A DNA stretch of 64,000 nucleotides, taken from the IMG/VR virus record IMGVR_UViG_3300042691_036566, positions 62,001 to 126,000 of that record, one strand, 5' to 3'. Under the pieces are notes generated by a model, which searched no databases, was not told the origin of the DNA, and saw nothing but the letters and a program-made list of their open reading frames with translations. Origin of the DNA: a virus. This document shows, piece by piece, positions 1 to 6,004 of the stretch. Position numbers and translations under genes: made by a program. How positions within the stretch are numbered: position 1 is the stretch's first letter; the number at the start of each line of letters is the position of its first letter.

Positions 1-35
1 TCCAAAGCATATCTTTAGTGATTGGGAATTAACAG

Positions 36-251
36 ATGAAGAACAAGGATCTGGTGAAACAGATAAAGTTCGGAAAGATATATAAAAATAGAAGATGGCA
101 AGGTGATGATTATGTCGTTCCAACTGAATACATGAGAGACTCTCATATGATTCATGTTGTCCGCTTAGACGATCCCAAGCATGATGGTTATATAACAGTA
201 AAAGGTTTTATAGACGGATACGGGTTGGTGGAAAATGTTAATACCGGGTAG
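36..251 (+). CDS. Small KxGxIYK-family protein, array copy 1
   Basis: A 71-residue protein of unknown function. Near its N-terminus it has KFGKIYK, the signature shared by all members of the tandem array that fills the first 2.2 kb, followed by a V-P-T-E-Y segment that recurs in the 1469 copy (IVPTEF). The family pattern is a short beta-rich domain: G-x-I-Y-K, a variable strand, then a closing GxxxLV-type strand. The 3' end overlaps the next gene by 17 bases, so translation is probably coupled. Nothing identifies an enzyme; a small SH3/Tudor-like binding domain is my inference only. Confidence 0.7.
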   Translation: MKNKDLVKQIKFGKIYKNRRWQGDDYVVPTEYMRDSHMIHVVRLDDPKHDGYITVKGFIDGYGLVENVNTG

Positions 252-456
252 AATCTATCGAGCAAGCAATTGTGAATATGTACTAGTTGATGAGGTAATA
301 GAGGATAGAAATGCTGCTGGTGGATATTATGTAGCATTTACAGTTGTTGGCGGAAAACCAGTTGAAGGAATAAATGGTAGAATGTTTGAACCATCACACG
401 GATCAGATATAGATTATATAGGTCATTGGAAGTTAGTAACTAAATGGGTAAAATAA
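235..456 (+). CDS. Small KxGxIYK-family protein, array copy 2
   Basis: A 73-residue protein beginning MLIPGRIYRA, a divergent form of the array signature (G-R-I-Y-R). It ends with a strand-like HWKLVTKW segment, comparable to the xWxLxE ends of other copies. It overlaps its upstream neighbour, and its stop codon shares a base with the next start (TAATG at 454-458), typical of a translationally coupled phage operon. Function unknown; it is counted as a paralogue by motif and position, not by overall identity, which looks low. Confidence 0.65.
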   Translation: MLIPGRIYRASNCEYVLVDEVIEDRNAAGGYYVAFTVVGGKPVEGINGRMFEPSHGSDIDYIGHWKLVTKWVK

Positions 457-926
457 TGGAAAACAAAACAACAAAATTTTGTAATGGATGCAAACAAGAA
501 AAAGATCTTTCAGAGTTCACAGATAGAAAATATAAAAAAAGTGGAAACGTAGGGAAATACTTTGTTTGTAAATCATGTAAGCAGATAAATAACCGCAAGT
601 GGGCCTTGTCAACAAAAGGTGGTTGGGTATCTACAATGCTAACAAAAGCAAAGACAAGATCAAAAGAGAAAAATATTGAATTCAATATCACAAAAGAAGA
701 TATAAACATTCCAGAGTATTGCCCTGTATTAGGAATCAAGATCGAAAAGAACCCAGATGCAATAACAAAAAACTCACCCAATCTTCCAACCTTGGATCGC
801 GTAGACAATAACAAAGGATACATTAAAGGAAATATTAAAGTTATAAGCTATAGGGCAAATGCATTAAAGAACAATGCAACCCTAGAGGAATTGGAGATGG
901 TCATAAATTATATGAGAGAGACATGA
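456..926 (+). CDS. HNH/zinc-finger endonuclease-like protein
   Basis: About 156 residues from the ATG at 456, which overlaps the previous stop; an in-frame ATG at 444 is possible but lies inside the upstream gene. Two Cys pairs near the N-terminus (CNGCKQEK and CKSCKQIN) resemble a zinc finger. The C-terminal half has LDRVDNNKGYIKGNI, a pattern seen in phage HNH-type and restriction-like small endonucleases (D-R-x-D-N-xx-G-Y-xx-G-N). It sits inside the paralogue array, so it could be a homing-type nuclease that has moved there. Family call is by motif; activity is unproven. Confidence 0.65.
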   Translation: MENKTTKFCNGCKQEKDLSEFTDRKYKKSGNVGKYFVCKSCKQINNRKWALSTKGGWVSTMLTKAKTRSKEKNIEFNITKEDINIPEYCPVLGIKIEKNPDAITKNSPNLPTLDRVDNNKGYIKGNIKVISYRANALKNNATLEELEMVINYMRET

Positions 927-1024
927 AAATAAAACTAGGAAAGATTTATAAGATAAGGGCAACAGAATCATGGATCTCTATGGAAGTATGGCATAAGGCA
1001 AAAGCTAAATGGGAAATAAAATAG
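923..1024 (+). CDS. Very short KxGxIYK-family fragment
   Basis: A 33-residue frame starting MKIKLGKIYKIRA at an ATGA overlap with the HNH-like gene and overlapping the next start at 1009. It has the full array signature but only about half the usual length, so it looks like a truncated paralogue that has kept its start and its coupling to the neighbours. It may be a decaying copy or simply a translational relay between genes. Confidence 0.5.
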   Translation: MKIKLGKIYKIRATESWISMEVWHKAKAKWEIK

Positions 1025-1353
1025 AGATAGGAAAACTTTATATAAACATCCTTGATCAAAAAAGACCTCCAGACATATATTGTGTAACGGGGTTTAGACA
1101 AGAAGAACAAGGAAAGTTTGTAGAGTTTGTATGGATGAACAATAGAGCAGATGCAGAACAGAAACACGGTGATCCAAAATATGTGGAGGAAACTGCAATT
1201 GAATTGGGAGAGTGGATAAAATTAATTGAGGAAGAACTAGATGGACAAGAAAGAAAAAATCAAGATAGGCAGGATATACAAAAGAAACCCCAATCAACAA
1301 AGTATATATCCAGAATATGTCCTGATAACAGGCGACTACTCAGTAGGCGATAG
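1009..1353 (+). CDS. KxGxIYK-family protein with aberrant C-terminal extension
   Basis: The N-terminal ~77 residues follow the array pattern (KIEIGKLYI at the start, GEWIKLIEEEL at the end), matching the usual length. The frame then continues about 37 more residues, rich in Q, K and R, through the first 113 bases of the next gene in another frame. A TAG directly before the next gene's ATG at 1241 lies in the +1 frame, exactly where a normal copy would stop. The simplest reading is a one-base indel (real or a sequencing error) that removed the original stop; a true long overlap is less likely. Confidence 0.6.
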   Translation: MGNKIEIGKLYINILDQKRPPDIYCVTGFRQEEQGKFVEFVWMNNRADAEQKHGDPKYVEETAIELGEWIKLIEEELDGQERKNQDRQDIQKKPQSTKYISRICPDNRRLLSRR

Positions 1354-1468
1354 AATGGGTAACAAAAGATATTCATATCACAGGATAGACAAGGACAAGG
1401 AATCAATTGCATATATATCCCATGTGGATCTGTATTTCCATTACCAGTTGGTTGAGGATGATGTTTAA
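1241..1468 (+). CDS. KxGxIYK-family protein, array copy
   Basis: A 75-residue protein with KIKIGRIYKRNPNQ at the N-terminus, Y-P-E-Y-V-L-I-T-G in the middle and YFHYQLVEDD at the end. It is most like the 1911 copy (GRIYKRKPSN, Y-P-A-Y-L-I-P-T-G, LFYELVE), so these two look like recent duplicates. The start overlaps the extended 3' end of the upstream copy. Function unknown. Confidence 0.72.
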   Translation: MDKKEKIKIGRIYKRNPNQQSIYPEYVLITGDYSVGDRMGNKRYSYHRIDKDKESIAYISHVDLYFHYQLVEDDV

Positions 1469-1672
1469 ATGCTGGAGACAACAGTGGTAAAACTTGGTAG
1501 GATATACAAGAGCTTAAAAACAAATGAGTACATCGTCCCAACCGAGTTTATCAACATAATAGAGGCGCAGTTTGTTAAGTATAATGTGATTGAAACTGGT
1601 AACTATGCAATAATGAAGCTAGGCGAGTTTATAACAAGATGGAGACTCATGGAGGATAGTTTTTGGGAATGA
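1469..1672 (+). CDS. KxGxIYK-family protein, array copy
   Basis: A 67-residue protein starting directly after the previous stop. It carries VKLGRIYKSL, then EYIVPTEF, which matches the V-P-T-E-Y of the first copy, and ends LGEFITRWRLMEDS, the closing strand of the family. Its last bases overlap the ATG of the next copy (ATGA at 1669-1672). Function unknown. Confidence 0.7.
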   Translation: MLETTVVKLGRIYKSLKTNEYIVPTEFINIIEAQFVKYNVIETGNYAIMKLGEFITRWRLMEDSFWE

Positions 1673-1914
1673 CAAAAGAAAAAGTATATCTAGGGAAGGT
1701 ATATAAGTTAAAGTCATTAGAGAACTATTCAGCAATTGCAACATTTCCAAGATACATGATATTAACACATAAAGTATATCGACAAAAAGAATATTATATG
1801 ACAATGTATAGATACTACGATATAGGTTATGCATCTGTATCGGGGAGACCTATAAGCGAGTATGATATCACATCGTTCTATAAGGTTATAGAAGAAGGTG
1901 AGTGGCAAGAATGA
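1669..1914 (+). CDS. KxGxIYK-family protein, array copy
   Basis: About 81 residues from ATG 1669; a TTG two codons upstream (1663) keeps the frame open but the ATGA overlap favours 1669. Signature is VYLGKVYKLK, with P-R-Y-M-I-L-T-H in the strand region and SFYKVIEEGEW at the end. Tyrosine-rich. Same operon logic as its neighbours; function unknown. Confidence 0.68.
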   Translation: MTKEKVYLGKVYKLKSLENYSAIATFPRYMILTHKVYRQKEYYMTMYRYYDIGYASVSGRPISEYDITSFYKVIEEGEWQE

Positions 1915-2183
1915 TTAAGCTTGGGAGGATATACAAAAGAAAACCAAGTAATAAAGCATCACCATATCCAGCTTACCTGATACCAACAGGTGTTAACCAG
2001 TTAATGACTACAGCGTTGCAAACAAGATACTATTATGTAGATGTAGAGAGGGAGAGAGATTATGGAAGTTATGAGTGTATAACGGAATCATCGCTGCAAT
2101 TGTTTTATGAGTTGGTTGAGGGGGGAATAGATAGGGGAATGGAGATAGGAGAGATACGGCATATCCTGCTGTATATAGGCTAA
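1911..2183 (+). CDS. KxGxIYK-family protein, last array copy
   Basis: About 90 residues from the ATG at 1911, which overlaps the previous stop; a GTG at 1902 is in frame but unnecessary. MIKLGRIYKRKPSN and Y-P-A-Y-L-I-P-T-G place it with the 1241 copy. After the usual LFYELVEGG end it carries about 20 extra residues, perhaps from loss of an earlier stop. It closes the array; about 280 bases without a clear gene follow. Confidence 0.65.
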   Translation: MIKLGRIYKRKPSNKASPYPAYLIPTGVNQLMTTALQTRYYYVDVERERDYGSYECITESSLQLFYELVEGGIDRGMEIGEIRHILLYIG

Positions 2184-2311
2184 TAGAAAAAAATGACATA
2201 AAAAAGGTATTTAGGTTATATATGGGCTGCTCGGATATGTCAATACAACCTGATGAATTTGCTATGTGGGAGTAGTATTCCACCAGTATAGCTCTACGCA
2301 TAGGGTGCCAC

Positions 2312-2367
2312 TATCCTACCGATATAGTAGGGGGTATAGGATAAGGCGCAAGTGTCTACTCTATCGG
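2312..2367. repeat. Interleaved inverted repeats in the 2184-2466 gap
   Basis: The gene-free stretch 2184-2466 holds nested dyads: TATCCTA (2312-2318) with TAGGATA (2337-2343), and CCGATATAGTAG (2319-2330) with CTACTCTATCGG (2356-2367, one mismatch). The two cannot form fully at once, so alternative folds are possible. No T-run follows, so it is not an obvious intrinsic terminator. It lies just upstream of a strong promoter, and a regulatory or terminator role is inference. Confidence 0.4.
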
Positions 2368-2384
2368 TGCAGTATAAAAAGGGG

Positions 2385-2413
2385 TTGACTTCACAATCAG
2401 CCCGTGATATAAT
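2385..2413 (+). promoter_or_regulatory. Strong sigma70-type promoter
   Basis: TTGACT (2385-2390), a 17-base spacer and TATAAT (2408-2413): near-perfect housekeeping consensus. It is placed to transcribe the small genes at 2467 and 2635. Such a promoter would be read by unmodified host RNA polymerase, as expected of an early phage region. Confidence 0.8.
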
Positions 2414-2466
2414 GCAAGATGCATTTGTGGTCCATATGGGTAACTTAACAATATAAAGGATATGCC

Positions 2467-2607
2467 GTGTATACCGTAAAGAACACTAAACCAACGCTAA
2501 CCGTAATTGTCGAAAGTGGGGAGAAAACAAAAAACAAAATCGTAAAGATCTATTATGATAACCTGGCAATTGAGATTGTAACCGATAAGCTAAATGGTGG
2601 ATATTAA
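2467..2607 (+). CDS. 46-residue hypothetical protein, GTG start
   Basis: GTG start with an AAGGA ribosome site six bases upstream, giving a 46-residue frame (VYTVKNTKPTLTVIVESG onward, ending KLNGGY). Beta-strand-rich composition; no recognised motif. It is the first gene after the strong promoter at 2385-2413, which is the main support for it. Confidence 0.5.
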   Translation: MYTVKNTKPTLTVIVESGEKTKNKIVKIYYDNLAIEIVTDKLNGGY

Positions 2608-2634
2608 AGGGCAGCTTTATAAGGGGATTTAAAC

Positions 2635-2823
2635 ATGGTATGCTATGTTCTGAAAACAGCAGATAAAGATAAAAGCAGACGCGAGTATGTACAAGCTATA
2701 TTAGCTTCAAATGATGAAGAAGCATGGACTATATCCCAGAATTATGTAAATCGTACAGGCAAGGAAGTTACTGTATATGTTAGTGAAATGTGCATGGGTA
2801 AACTAGTTCCAGCATATGCATGA
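2635..2823 (+). CDS. 62-residue hypothetical protein
   Basis: Starts at ATG 2635 with AAGGGG upstream. MVCYVLKTADKDKSRREYV, then a SNDEEAWTISQNYVN segment, resembles small phage proteins that convert or display per-residue 'Y-V-L-K' strands with a helix, but I do not recognise a family. Second gene from the 2385 promoter. About 485 bases of non-coding, GC-rich sequence follow. Confidence 0.6.
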   Translation: MVCYVLKTADKDKSRREYVQAILASNDEEAWTISQNYVNRTGKEVTVYVSEMCMGKLVPAYA

Positions 2824-2982
2824 TAAACCCTGTTACCTATATAGCTAGAAACTGATTACTTAGGATATCCCAGTATCAGAGAACACGGTTGGTGAAGTCC
2901 CTTACACAGTGTTCAACAGCAAACAGATATGCTGCGGGTGAATAAGGTAAACACACGCACTGCCAGTCAAACCGATTACACA

Positions 2983-3132
2983 GGCGGCTGGTTCTATCCG
3001 TAGTGTTTGATTCCCTGTCCACTTCACACAGGGTCGCTGGTGTGGGTGGGGAATCTGTGATAAACTACTGAGAGTGGCGAGTGTGGGCAAAGCCAGCCGC
3101 CTATATCCTACGGATAGAGTAAACCAGCCGCC
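2983..3132. repeat. Long inverted repeat in a GC-rich gap (2824-3309)
   Basis: The 2824-3309 gap has no convincing gene. GGCGGCTGGTTCTATCCGTAG (2983-3003) is the inverse of CTACGGATAG...AACCAGCCGCC (3108-3132), with a four-base insertion in the second arm. Inside lie CCCTGT/ACAGGG (3013-3032) and TATCCTACGGATA (3103-3115). The CCAGCCGCC and CTATCC/GGATAG elements recur in four other gaps of this region, so this is a repeat family, not chance. Likely a structured RNA or a protein-binding site; role unknown. Confidence 0.55.
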
Positions 3133-3183
3133 GTTTCACTCCTGGTGTCTCGAGGCTTCGCTGGTAGTGTGGGTGCCGCTTTG

Positions 3184-3288
3184 CTCTAACCATGTTGTTT
3201 CTTTGTGGGTCGATTCCACTCCTGGTCGCTTGTGGTTTTCTGTGGTTCTGGTACAATAGGTCTATAAGTTGATGAGGAATGAACCTCA
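3184..3288 (+). promoter_or_regulatory. Early promoter module 1 with leader hairpin
   Basis: First copy of a repeated module. It has an upstream box (CTCTAAC...TGTTT...GTGGGTCGATTCCACT...GTCGC), a weak -35 TTGTGG (3230-3235), 16 bases, and -10 TACAAT (3252-3257). The leader then has TGAGG-AATGAA-CCTCA (3273-3288), a hairpin just after the conserved 'TAAGTTGA'. A partial extra copy of the upstream box precedes it near 3134-3160. It would drive the gene at 3310. Confidence 0.65.
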
Positions 3289-3309
3289 CAATAAAGAAGG
3301 AATAAAACA

Positions 3310-3489
3310 ATGACAAACAATATCAAGATCGGAATGCGAATCTCGACGCGAATCAATGGAACTGGCATTGTTGTGAGCGGTTTTGGTGATCGCTGGATTG
3401 TCAAGTTTGACAATGATACTTGGGATGGTCCTGTTTATTCATGGAATATCTGGAGTGAAGATGGTAACACTCACAGTGACAGCTTCTAA
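3310..3489 (+). CDS. 59-residue SH3/KOW-like small protein
   Basis: ATG 3310 with GAAGGAA upstream; 59 residues. The sequence KIGMRISTRINGTGIVVSG followed by FGDRWIVKFDNDTW has the form of a small beta-barrel (IGxxV-xxxx-GxGxVV-xx-W-x-V-x-F-D). The same outline appears in the AT-rich genes at 9004, 11075 and 12800 here. Encoded alone behind its own promoter module and hairpin leader. A nucleic-acid or protein-binding barrel is plausible but inferred. Confidence 0.68.
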   Translation: MTNNIKIGMRISTRINGTGIVVSGFGDRWIVKFDNDTWDGPVYSWNIWSEDGNTHSDSF

Positions 3490-3591
3490 AGACCGAGTTT
3501 AATAGTGGGTTGAGTACACTGTCAGTCTCTGGTGTTCTGGCACGTCTTGCGGTATAATCGAACCTGTTCGATGGTTGGGAATGACCCCACC
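3487..3591 (+). promoter_or_regulatory. Early promoter module 2 with leader hairpin
   Basis: Upstream box CTAAAGACCGAGTTTAATAG then TGGGTTGAGTACACTGTCAG, followed by -10 TATAAT (3553-3558) without a good -35. The leader has GGTTGGG-AATGA-CCCCACC (3573-3591), a hairpin with one mismatch. It would drive the gene at 3613. The missing -35 with a perfect -10 suggests that the conserved upstream box is an activator site. Confidence 0.6.
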
Positions 3592-3612
3592 GGGAAACAA
3601 AAGGAAGAAAGA

Positions 3613-3804
3613 ATGACGATTCTCGAAACTTGGTACAATGATATCCTCGGTCACGCAAAGGCCAACTATGCGAATGGTTGGGATTTCTTTGTCGATTCTG
3701 TCGATATGGAACTCTTTGTTGAGGATATGCGGATTTTCTATGTCCGCGAGTATGAGGACGCTTTCAATCTCTACAATACGTGGGCAATGAACCGTCCCCG
3801 GTAG
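3613..3804 (+). CDS. 63-residue hypothetical protein
   Basis: ATG 3613 preceded by AAGGAAGAAAG; the frame is open further upstream but that part overlaps the promoter module. MTILETWYNDILGHAKANYA is helical, with many aromatic residues and acid groups (WDFFVDSVDMELFVEDM). No family recognised. Single gene behind promoter module 2. Confidence 0.6.
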   Translation: MTILETWYNDILGHAKANYANGWDFFVDSVDMELFVEDMRIFYVREYEDAFNLYNTWAMNRPR

Positions 3805-3829
3805 TGAAAGTGGGTTCACTCCCAGCTAC

Positions 3830-3943
3830 TCTAAAGAGCTGGTTTAGTAGTGGGTCGGGTTCACAGCTAGTCTCTGGACCCTCGGCGCGACCCATGATAG
3901 AATGTGTTGGTAAGGTTGACGCGCTGCAAGTGAAGCGGTCAAC
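3830..3943 (+). promoter_or_regulatory. Early promoter module 3, possibly for a short RNA
   Basis: Upstream box CTCTAAAGAGCTGGTTTAG plus GTGGGTCGGGTTCACAG, -10 TAGAAT (3898-3903), then TAAG and a long hairpin GTTGAC-G-CGCT (3915-3925) with AGCG-GTCAAC (3934-3943). No gene follows before module 4. The transcript would run into a T-run at 3971-3977, so a stable RNA of about 70-80 nt is possible. Alternatively it is the first of two tandem promoters for 4081. Confidence 0.55.
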
Positions 3944-3953
3944 ACAAAAGAGA

Positions 3954-4063
3954 AGGTTCTAAAGAGAGTGTTTTTTTGTTCTTGACCGCAGCGCGGTGCT
4001 GTGGTAGAATGTGCAGGTAAGGTTGAGAGGCAATAATGCCTCCAACAATGCGGGTTTCCCGCA
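3954..4063 (+). promoter_or_regulatory. Early promoter module 4 with two leader hairpins
   Basis: The best copy: TTGACC (3982-3987), 17 bases, TAGAAT (4005-4010), then GTGCAGGTAAGGTTGAGAG, identical to module 6. The leader folds as GTTG-A-GAGGCA-ATAA-TGCCTC-CAAC (4022-4046) and TGCGGG-TTT-CCCGCA (4049-4063), followed by AAGGAAAG before ATG 4081. Upstream of the -35 is GTTCTAAAGAGAGTGTTTT, shared with module 7. Leader hairpins may protect the mRNA or bind a regulator. Confidence 0.75.
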
Positions 4064-4080
4064 GAAAGTAAGGAAAGACA

Positions 4081-4467
4081 ATGGCTAAGGCTAATGGTAC
4101 GGTTTCGGCTTCTAAGATGGAGGCGATTGTTGCTTTCGTTCGGAAGTTCAACGCTAACGAGAATCGCGGTTGCCCGATGGGTGCAATCGAGTATGTTGGC
4201 GGATTCTCGAAGGCCGAGATTAAGGCCGCAAAGTCGAGCGGTAAGCTGGAATCCGGCAAGGGTTCGGAAGGTGGTTTCTTTGTTGCTGGTGCAAAGCCGG
4301 TTGCAAAGGGTCCGGTTGTGAAGGCAACCGTTAAGAATCAGATGGCTGCGTTTATGCGTATGCTGTCGGTTGGTCAGACGCTCGATGCGGATACCGTCGA
4401 GCAGGCAAAGGCGATTCTGCGTGATTACGACGCGCAGAACGCGAAGCGCCGCAAGTCGGACGACTAG
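4081..4467 (+). CDS. Winged-helix-like small basic protein A
   Basis: 128 residues; paralogue of the gene at 6472. Shared core: (I/V)xxFVRxFNAxxxRGCPxGAIEYVGGFSKxxIKxAKxxGxxxSxKGxxGGFF. The order helix - helix (FSKAEIKAAKSSG) - small hairpin (SGKGSEGGFF) looks like a winged helix, which would bind DNA. The C-terminal part is helical and ends in a basic tail (NAKRRKSDD). It follows the strongest promoter module and is followed by the same kind of nested hairpin as its paralogue. DNA binding is inferred from shape and charge. Confidence 0.7.
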   Translation: MAKANGTVSASKMEAIVAFVRKFNANENRGCPMGAIEYVGGFSKAEIKAAKSSGKLESGKGSEGGFFVAGAKPVAKGPVVKATVKNQMAAFMRMLSVGQTLDADTVEQAKAILRDYDAQNAKRRKSDD

Positions 4468-4472
4468 CATAT

Positions 4473-4519
4473 AACCCGGTTCCGGGGGCAAACCAGCCCC
4501 CGGCACGGCGCAACGGGTT
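4473..4519 (+). other. Nested intergenic hairpin, copy 1
   Basis: Outer arms AACCCG (4473-4478) and CGGGTT (4514-4519) enclose CCGGGGGC (4482-4489) with GCCCCCGG (4496-4503), loop AAACCA. The 3' single strand reads CACGGCGCAA before the outer arm. No T-run, so it is not a classical terminator. It sits between the stop of 4081 and the ribosome site of 4537. The same architecture follows the paralogue at 6472 and the gene at 6109. An RNA processing, stability or translation switch is inferred. Confidence 0.6.
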
Positions 4520-4536
4520 AATACTTAAAAGGAGAT

Positions 4537-4752
4537 ATGATGCAGACTTTCGGTTGTGCTACTTGTGGTGAAAAGACTTTTGCTCCATCTGCTGTGCTTT
4601 GCGAAACGCACGAGATGCAGGTGCTTGGTATTACTCGCGAGATGCTCGACGCTAATGATGGCGACGATGTTTTGCTCAATACTCGGCAGCTTTGGGATCA
4701 GTGGACAAACGAGAATCCTTGGTCAAACACTTTTAATGTGGAGCGTGGGTAA
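4537..4752 (+). CDS. Small protein with one Cys pair
   Basis: 71 residues (or 70 from the second ATG at 4540), with AAGGAGAT ribosome site. TFGCATCGEKTFAPSAVLCE contains C-x2-C and one more Cys, a possible half zinc ribbon, then an acidic helical C-terminus. The stop TAA overlaps the next ATG (TAATG). No family recognised; probably an early-region accessory protein. Confidence 0.6.
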   Translation: MMQTFGCATCGEKTFAPSAVLCETHEMQVLGITREMLDANDGDDVLLNTRQLWDQWTNENPWSNTFNVERG

Positions 4753-4964
4753 TGGACGTTTACGCGGTTTTGGATGTTGAAGCATATCAGGGCGAGCAGA
4801 CGGTTGCTCTTTTCTCGACGTATGAGAAGGCAAAGGCGTTTGTCGAGCGCAGGTATGACATGAGTGAATACAAGTACGACGGCGATTCTGCTTGGTTGTA
4901 CTTTGGACACGATACGTCCAGGATTGAGATTGCAACCGTCACGGTTGACGAAAGGGATGAATAA
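4752..4964 (+). CDS. 70-residue hypothetical protein
   Basis: Coupled to its neighbours by TAATG at both ends. MDVYAVLDVEAYQGEQTVAL then FSTYEKAKAFVERRY: a strand followed by a helix of the kind seen in small phage proteins that begin 'V-Y-x-V' and have a YEKAKAF helix. Acidic overall. Function unknown. Confidence 0.6.
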   Translation: MDVYAVLDVEAYQGEQTVALFSTYEKAKAFVERRYDMSEYKYDGDSAWLYFGHDTSRIEIATVTVDERDE

Positions 4965-5200
4965 TGACTCGCAAGGTAACAAACACGATTCTGGAGATGA
5001 TTGAGGATGGAATCCTCGACCGTGACACGGTAATCAATGCGTGCCTCAAGTATATGTCCGAGGACGACGTTGCGGATATGGCACACGCAAACGAGTTTAT
5101 TGTCGAGGACGAGGAAACCCTCGATGATGATACCGAGGAAGAGGAAGATGATACTGATCCCAATGCGGATTGGTATGATACAAGCAACGAGTTCCTCTAA
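4964..5200 (+). CDS. Highly acidic 78-residue protein
   Basis: Third gene of the 4537-5200 operon, starting at a TAATG overlap. An N-terminal helical part (ILEMIEDGILDRDTVINACL) is followed by a stretch of Asp and Glu (EEEEDDTDPNADW). Such tails occur in DNA mimics and in inhibitors that compete for nucleic acid sites, but also in inert linkers. Function unknown; about 420 bases of regulatory sequence follow. Confidence 0.6.
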   Translation: MTRKVTNTILEMIEDGILDRDTVINACLKYMSEDDVADMAHANEFIVEDEETLDDDTEEEEDDTDPNADWYDTSNEFL

Positions 5201-5251
5201 CGCTAGAGCCTCGATGATAGTTAGTTCTATCAATAGAGGCGGGGGCTGGCA

Positions 5252-5293
5252 CTCTATCCCAAGTGTTAAATGTTGGATATTCTAGGGATAGAG
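5252..5293. repeat. CTCTATCCC / GGGATAGAG inverted repeat
   Basis: A perfect 9-base dyad (5252-5260 and 5285-5293) in the 5201-5619 gap. It is flanked on the left by GGCGGGGGCTGGC and on the right by GCCCGCCGCCGCCC, a degenerate version of the GGCGG...CCAGCCGCC arms seen elsewhere. It follows the last stop of the acidic-protein operon. Probably a member of the same structured element family as 2983-3132. Confidence 0.5.
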
Positions 5294-5333
5294 GTTGCCC
5301 GCCGCCGCCCATGTGTCCAGAAGTTAACTCTAA

Positions 5334-5400
5334 CGATGTTGTTTTAAAGTGGGTCAATCTCACTCTCAGTCTCTTCCGTTCTCGACCGACTTGGTGTAAT
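5334..5400 (+). promoter_or_regulatory. Early promoter module 5 (degenerate)
   Basis: The upstream box is clear: CTCTAACGATGTTGTTTTAA then AGTGGGTCAATCTCACTCTCAGTCTCTTCC. The core promoter is weak (TGTAAT or TAATAT near 5395-5402). No gene follows before module 6, so like module 3 it may make a short RNA that ends at the hairpin 5452-5466, or it may be an auxiliary binding site. Confidence 0.45.
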
Positions 5401-5451
5401 ATACACACATCATCGACGCGCTGGTGGATGCACGAAAGGCCCCAGCCGCCG

Positions 5452-5466
5452 CTATCCTTGGGATAG
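5452..5466. repeat. CTATCC-TT-GGGATAG hairpin preceded by CCAGCCGCC
   Basis: A compact hairpin (CTATCC 5452-5457, GGATAG 5461-5466) directly after CCAGCCGCCG. This is the shortest copy of the CCAGCCGCC plus CTATCC/GGATAG element found in several gaps between 2.9 and 6.9 kb. It lies between modules 5 and 6 and could end a short transcript from module 5. Confidence 0.45.
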
Positions 5467-5485
5467 TACTAAACTCGGATCTTTG

Positions 5486-5599
5486 CTCTAACTGTCGAGT
5501 TTAATAGTGGGTCGGTTTTACTGACAGTCGCTTCCAAGGCATGGGGTCTTGTGGTAGAATGTGCAGGTAAGGTTGAGAGAGGGAATGGTCCCTCCCAAC
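5486..5599 (+). promoter_or_regulatory. Early promoter module 6 with leader hairpin
   Basis: Upstream box CTCTAACTGTCGAGTTTAAT plus AGTGGGTCGGTTTTACTGACAG, weak -35 TTCCAA, -10 TAGAAT (5555-5560), and a start region identical to module 4 (GTGCAGGTAAGGTTGAGAG). Leader hairpin: GTTG (5572-5575), GAGGGA-ATGG-TCCCTC (5579-5594), CAAC (5596-5599). The stem bases differ from module 4 but pair equally well, so the structure is conserved by compensating changes. Confidence 0.7.
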
Positions 5600-5619
5600 A
5601 ATAAGGAATGAGGAATCAA

Positions 5620-5991
5620 ATGACGGTTGAGACTATGACGCAGAACGAGATTGAAACTCTGGTGAATGAGATTCGTAACACGATCCAGACTATGCGTAAG
5701 GCTCGACTGCTTACGCGAAACGCGATCATGTCGCACATTGGCAAGAACAATGCCGTGCTGCGTCGTGAGGGTGAAAAGCTCAACGCTCTGGGTTTTGAGC
5801 TTGGTGATACCCGCGAGACTCGCAAGTTGCTTATCTGGAATGAGTATCTGGGTATGGAACTTGAGCGTCAGACTGGAATCCCCGCTGAAATGCGGAAGTC
5901 AGCCGCCGTTACTGCTAAGGCAAACGGTATCACTCGGATCAAGGCAAGCAACGTCAATGCAACCACCGCTTTCCTCATGGGTAAGCGGTAA
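5620..5991 (+). CDS. Helical 123-residue hypothetical protein
   Basis: I prefer ATG 5620 (MTVETMTQNEIE) because GAGGA lies at the right distance; an ATG at 5608 is in frame but has its ribosome site too close. Long amphipathic helices (EIETLVNEIRNTIQTMRKARLL) and a basic, Arg-rich middle. No enzyme motif. First gene behind module 6, followed by two tiny genes in the same operon. Confidence 0.62.
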   Translation: MTVETMTQNEIETLVNEIRNTIQTMRKARLLTRNAIMSHIGKNNAVLRREGEKLNALGFELGDTRETRKLLIWNEYLGMELERQTGIPAEMRKSAAVTAKANGITRIKASNVNATTAFLMGKR

Positions 5992-6004
5992 GAAAGGAAA
6001 GAGC

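Noticed and set aside
440-823. 127-residue minus-strand frame opposite the HNH-like gene
   Set aside because: It mirrors a coding gene with clear Cys motifs on the + strand; no ribosome site, and all other supported genes are on +.
3780-3962. 60-residue + frame (MGNEPSPVVKVGS...)
   Set aside because: It runs across promoter module 3 and its hairpin, overlaps the end of the 3613 gene, has no ribosome site, and its composition does not resemble its neighbours.
4094-4780. Arg/Leu-rich + frames inside 4081 and 4537
   Set aside because: Shadow frames of GC-rich genes; the 4081 and 4537 frames have proper starts, and one has a paralogue.
3844-5408. Long minus-strand frames (220, 148, 103 residues)
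   Set aside because: Typical antisense frames of GC-richer genes; they cross promoter modules and hairpins and contain no motif.
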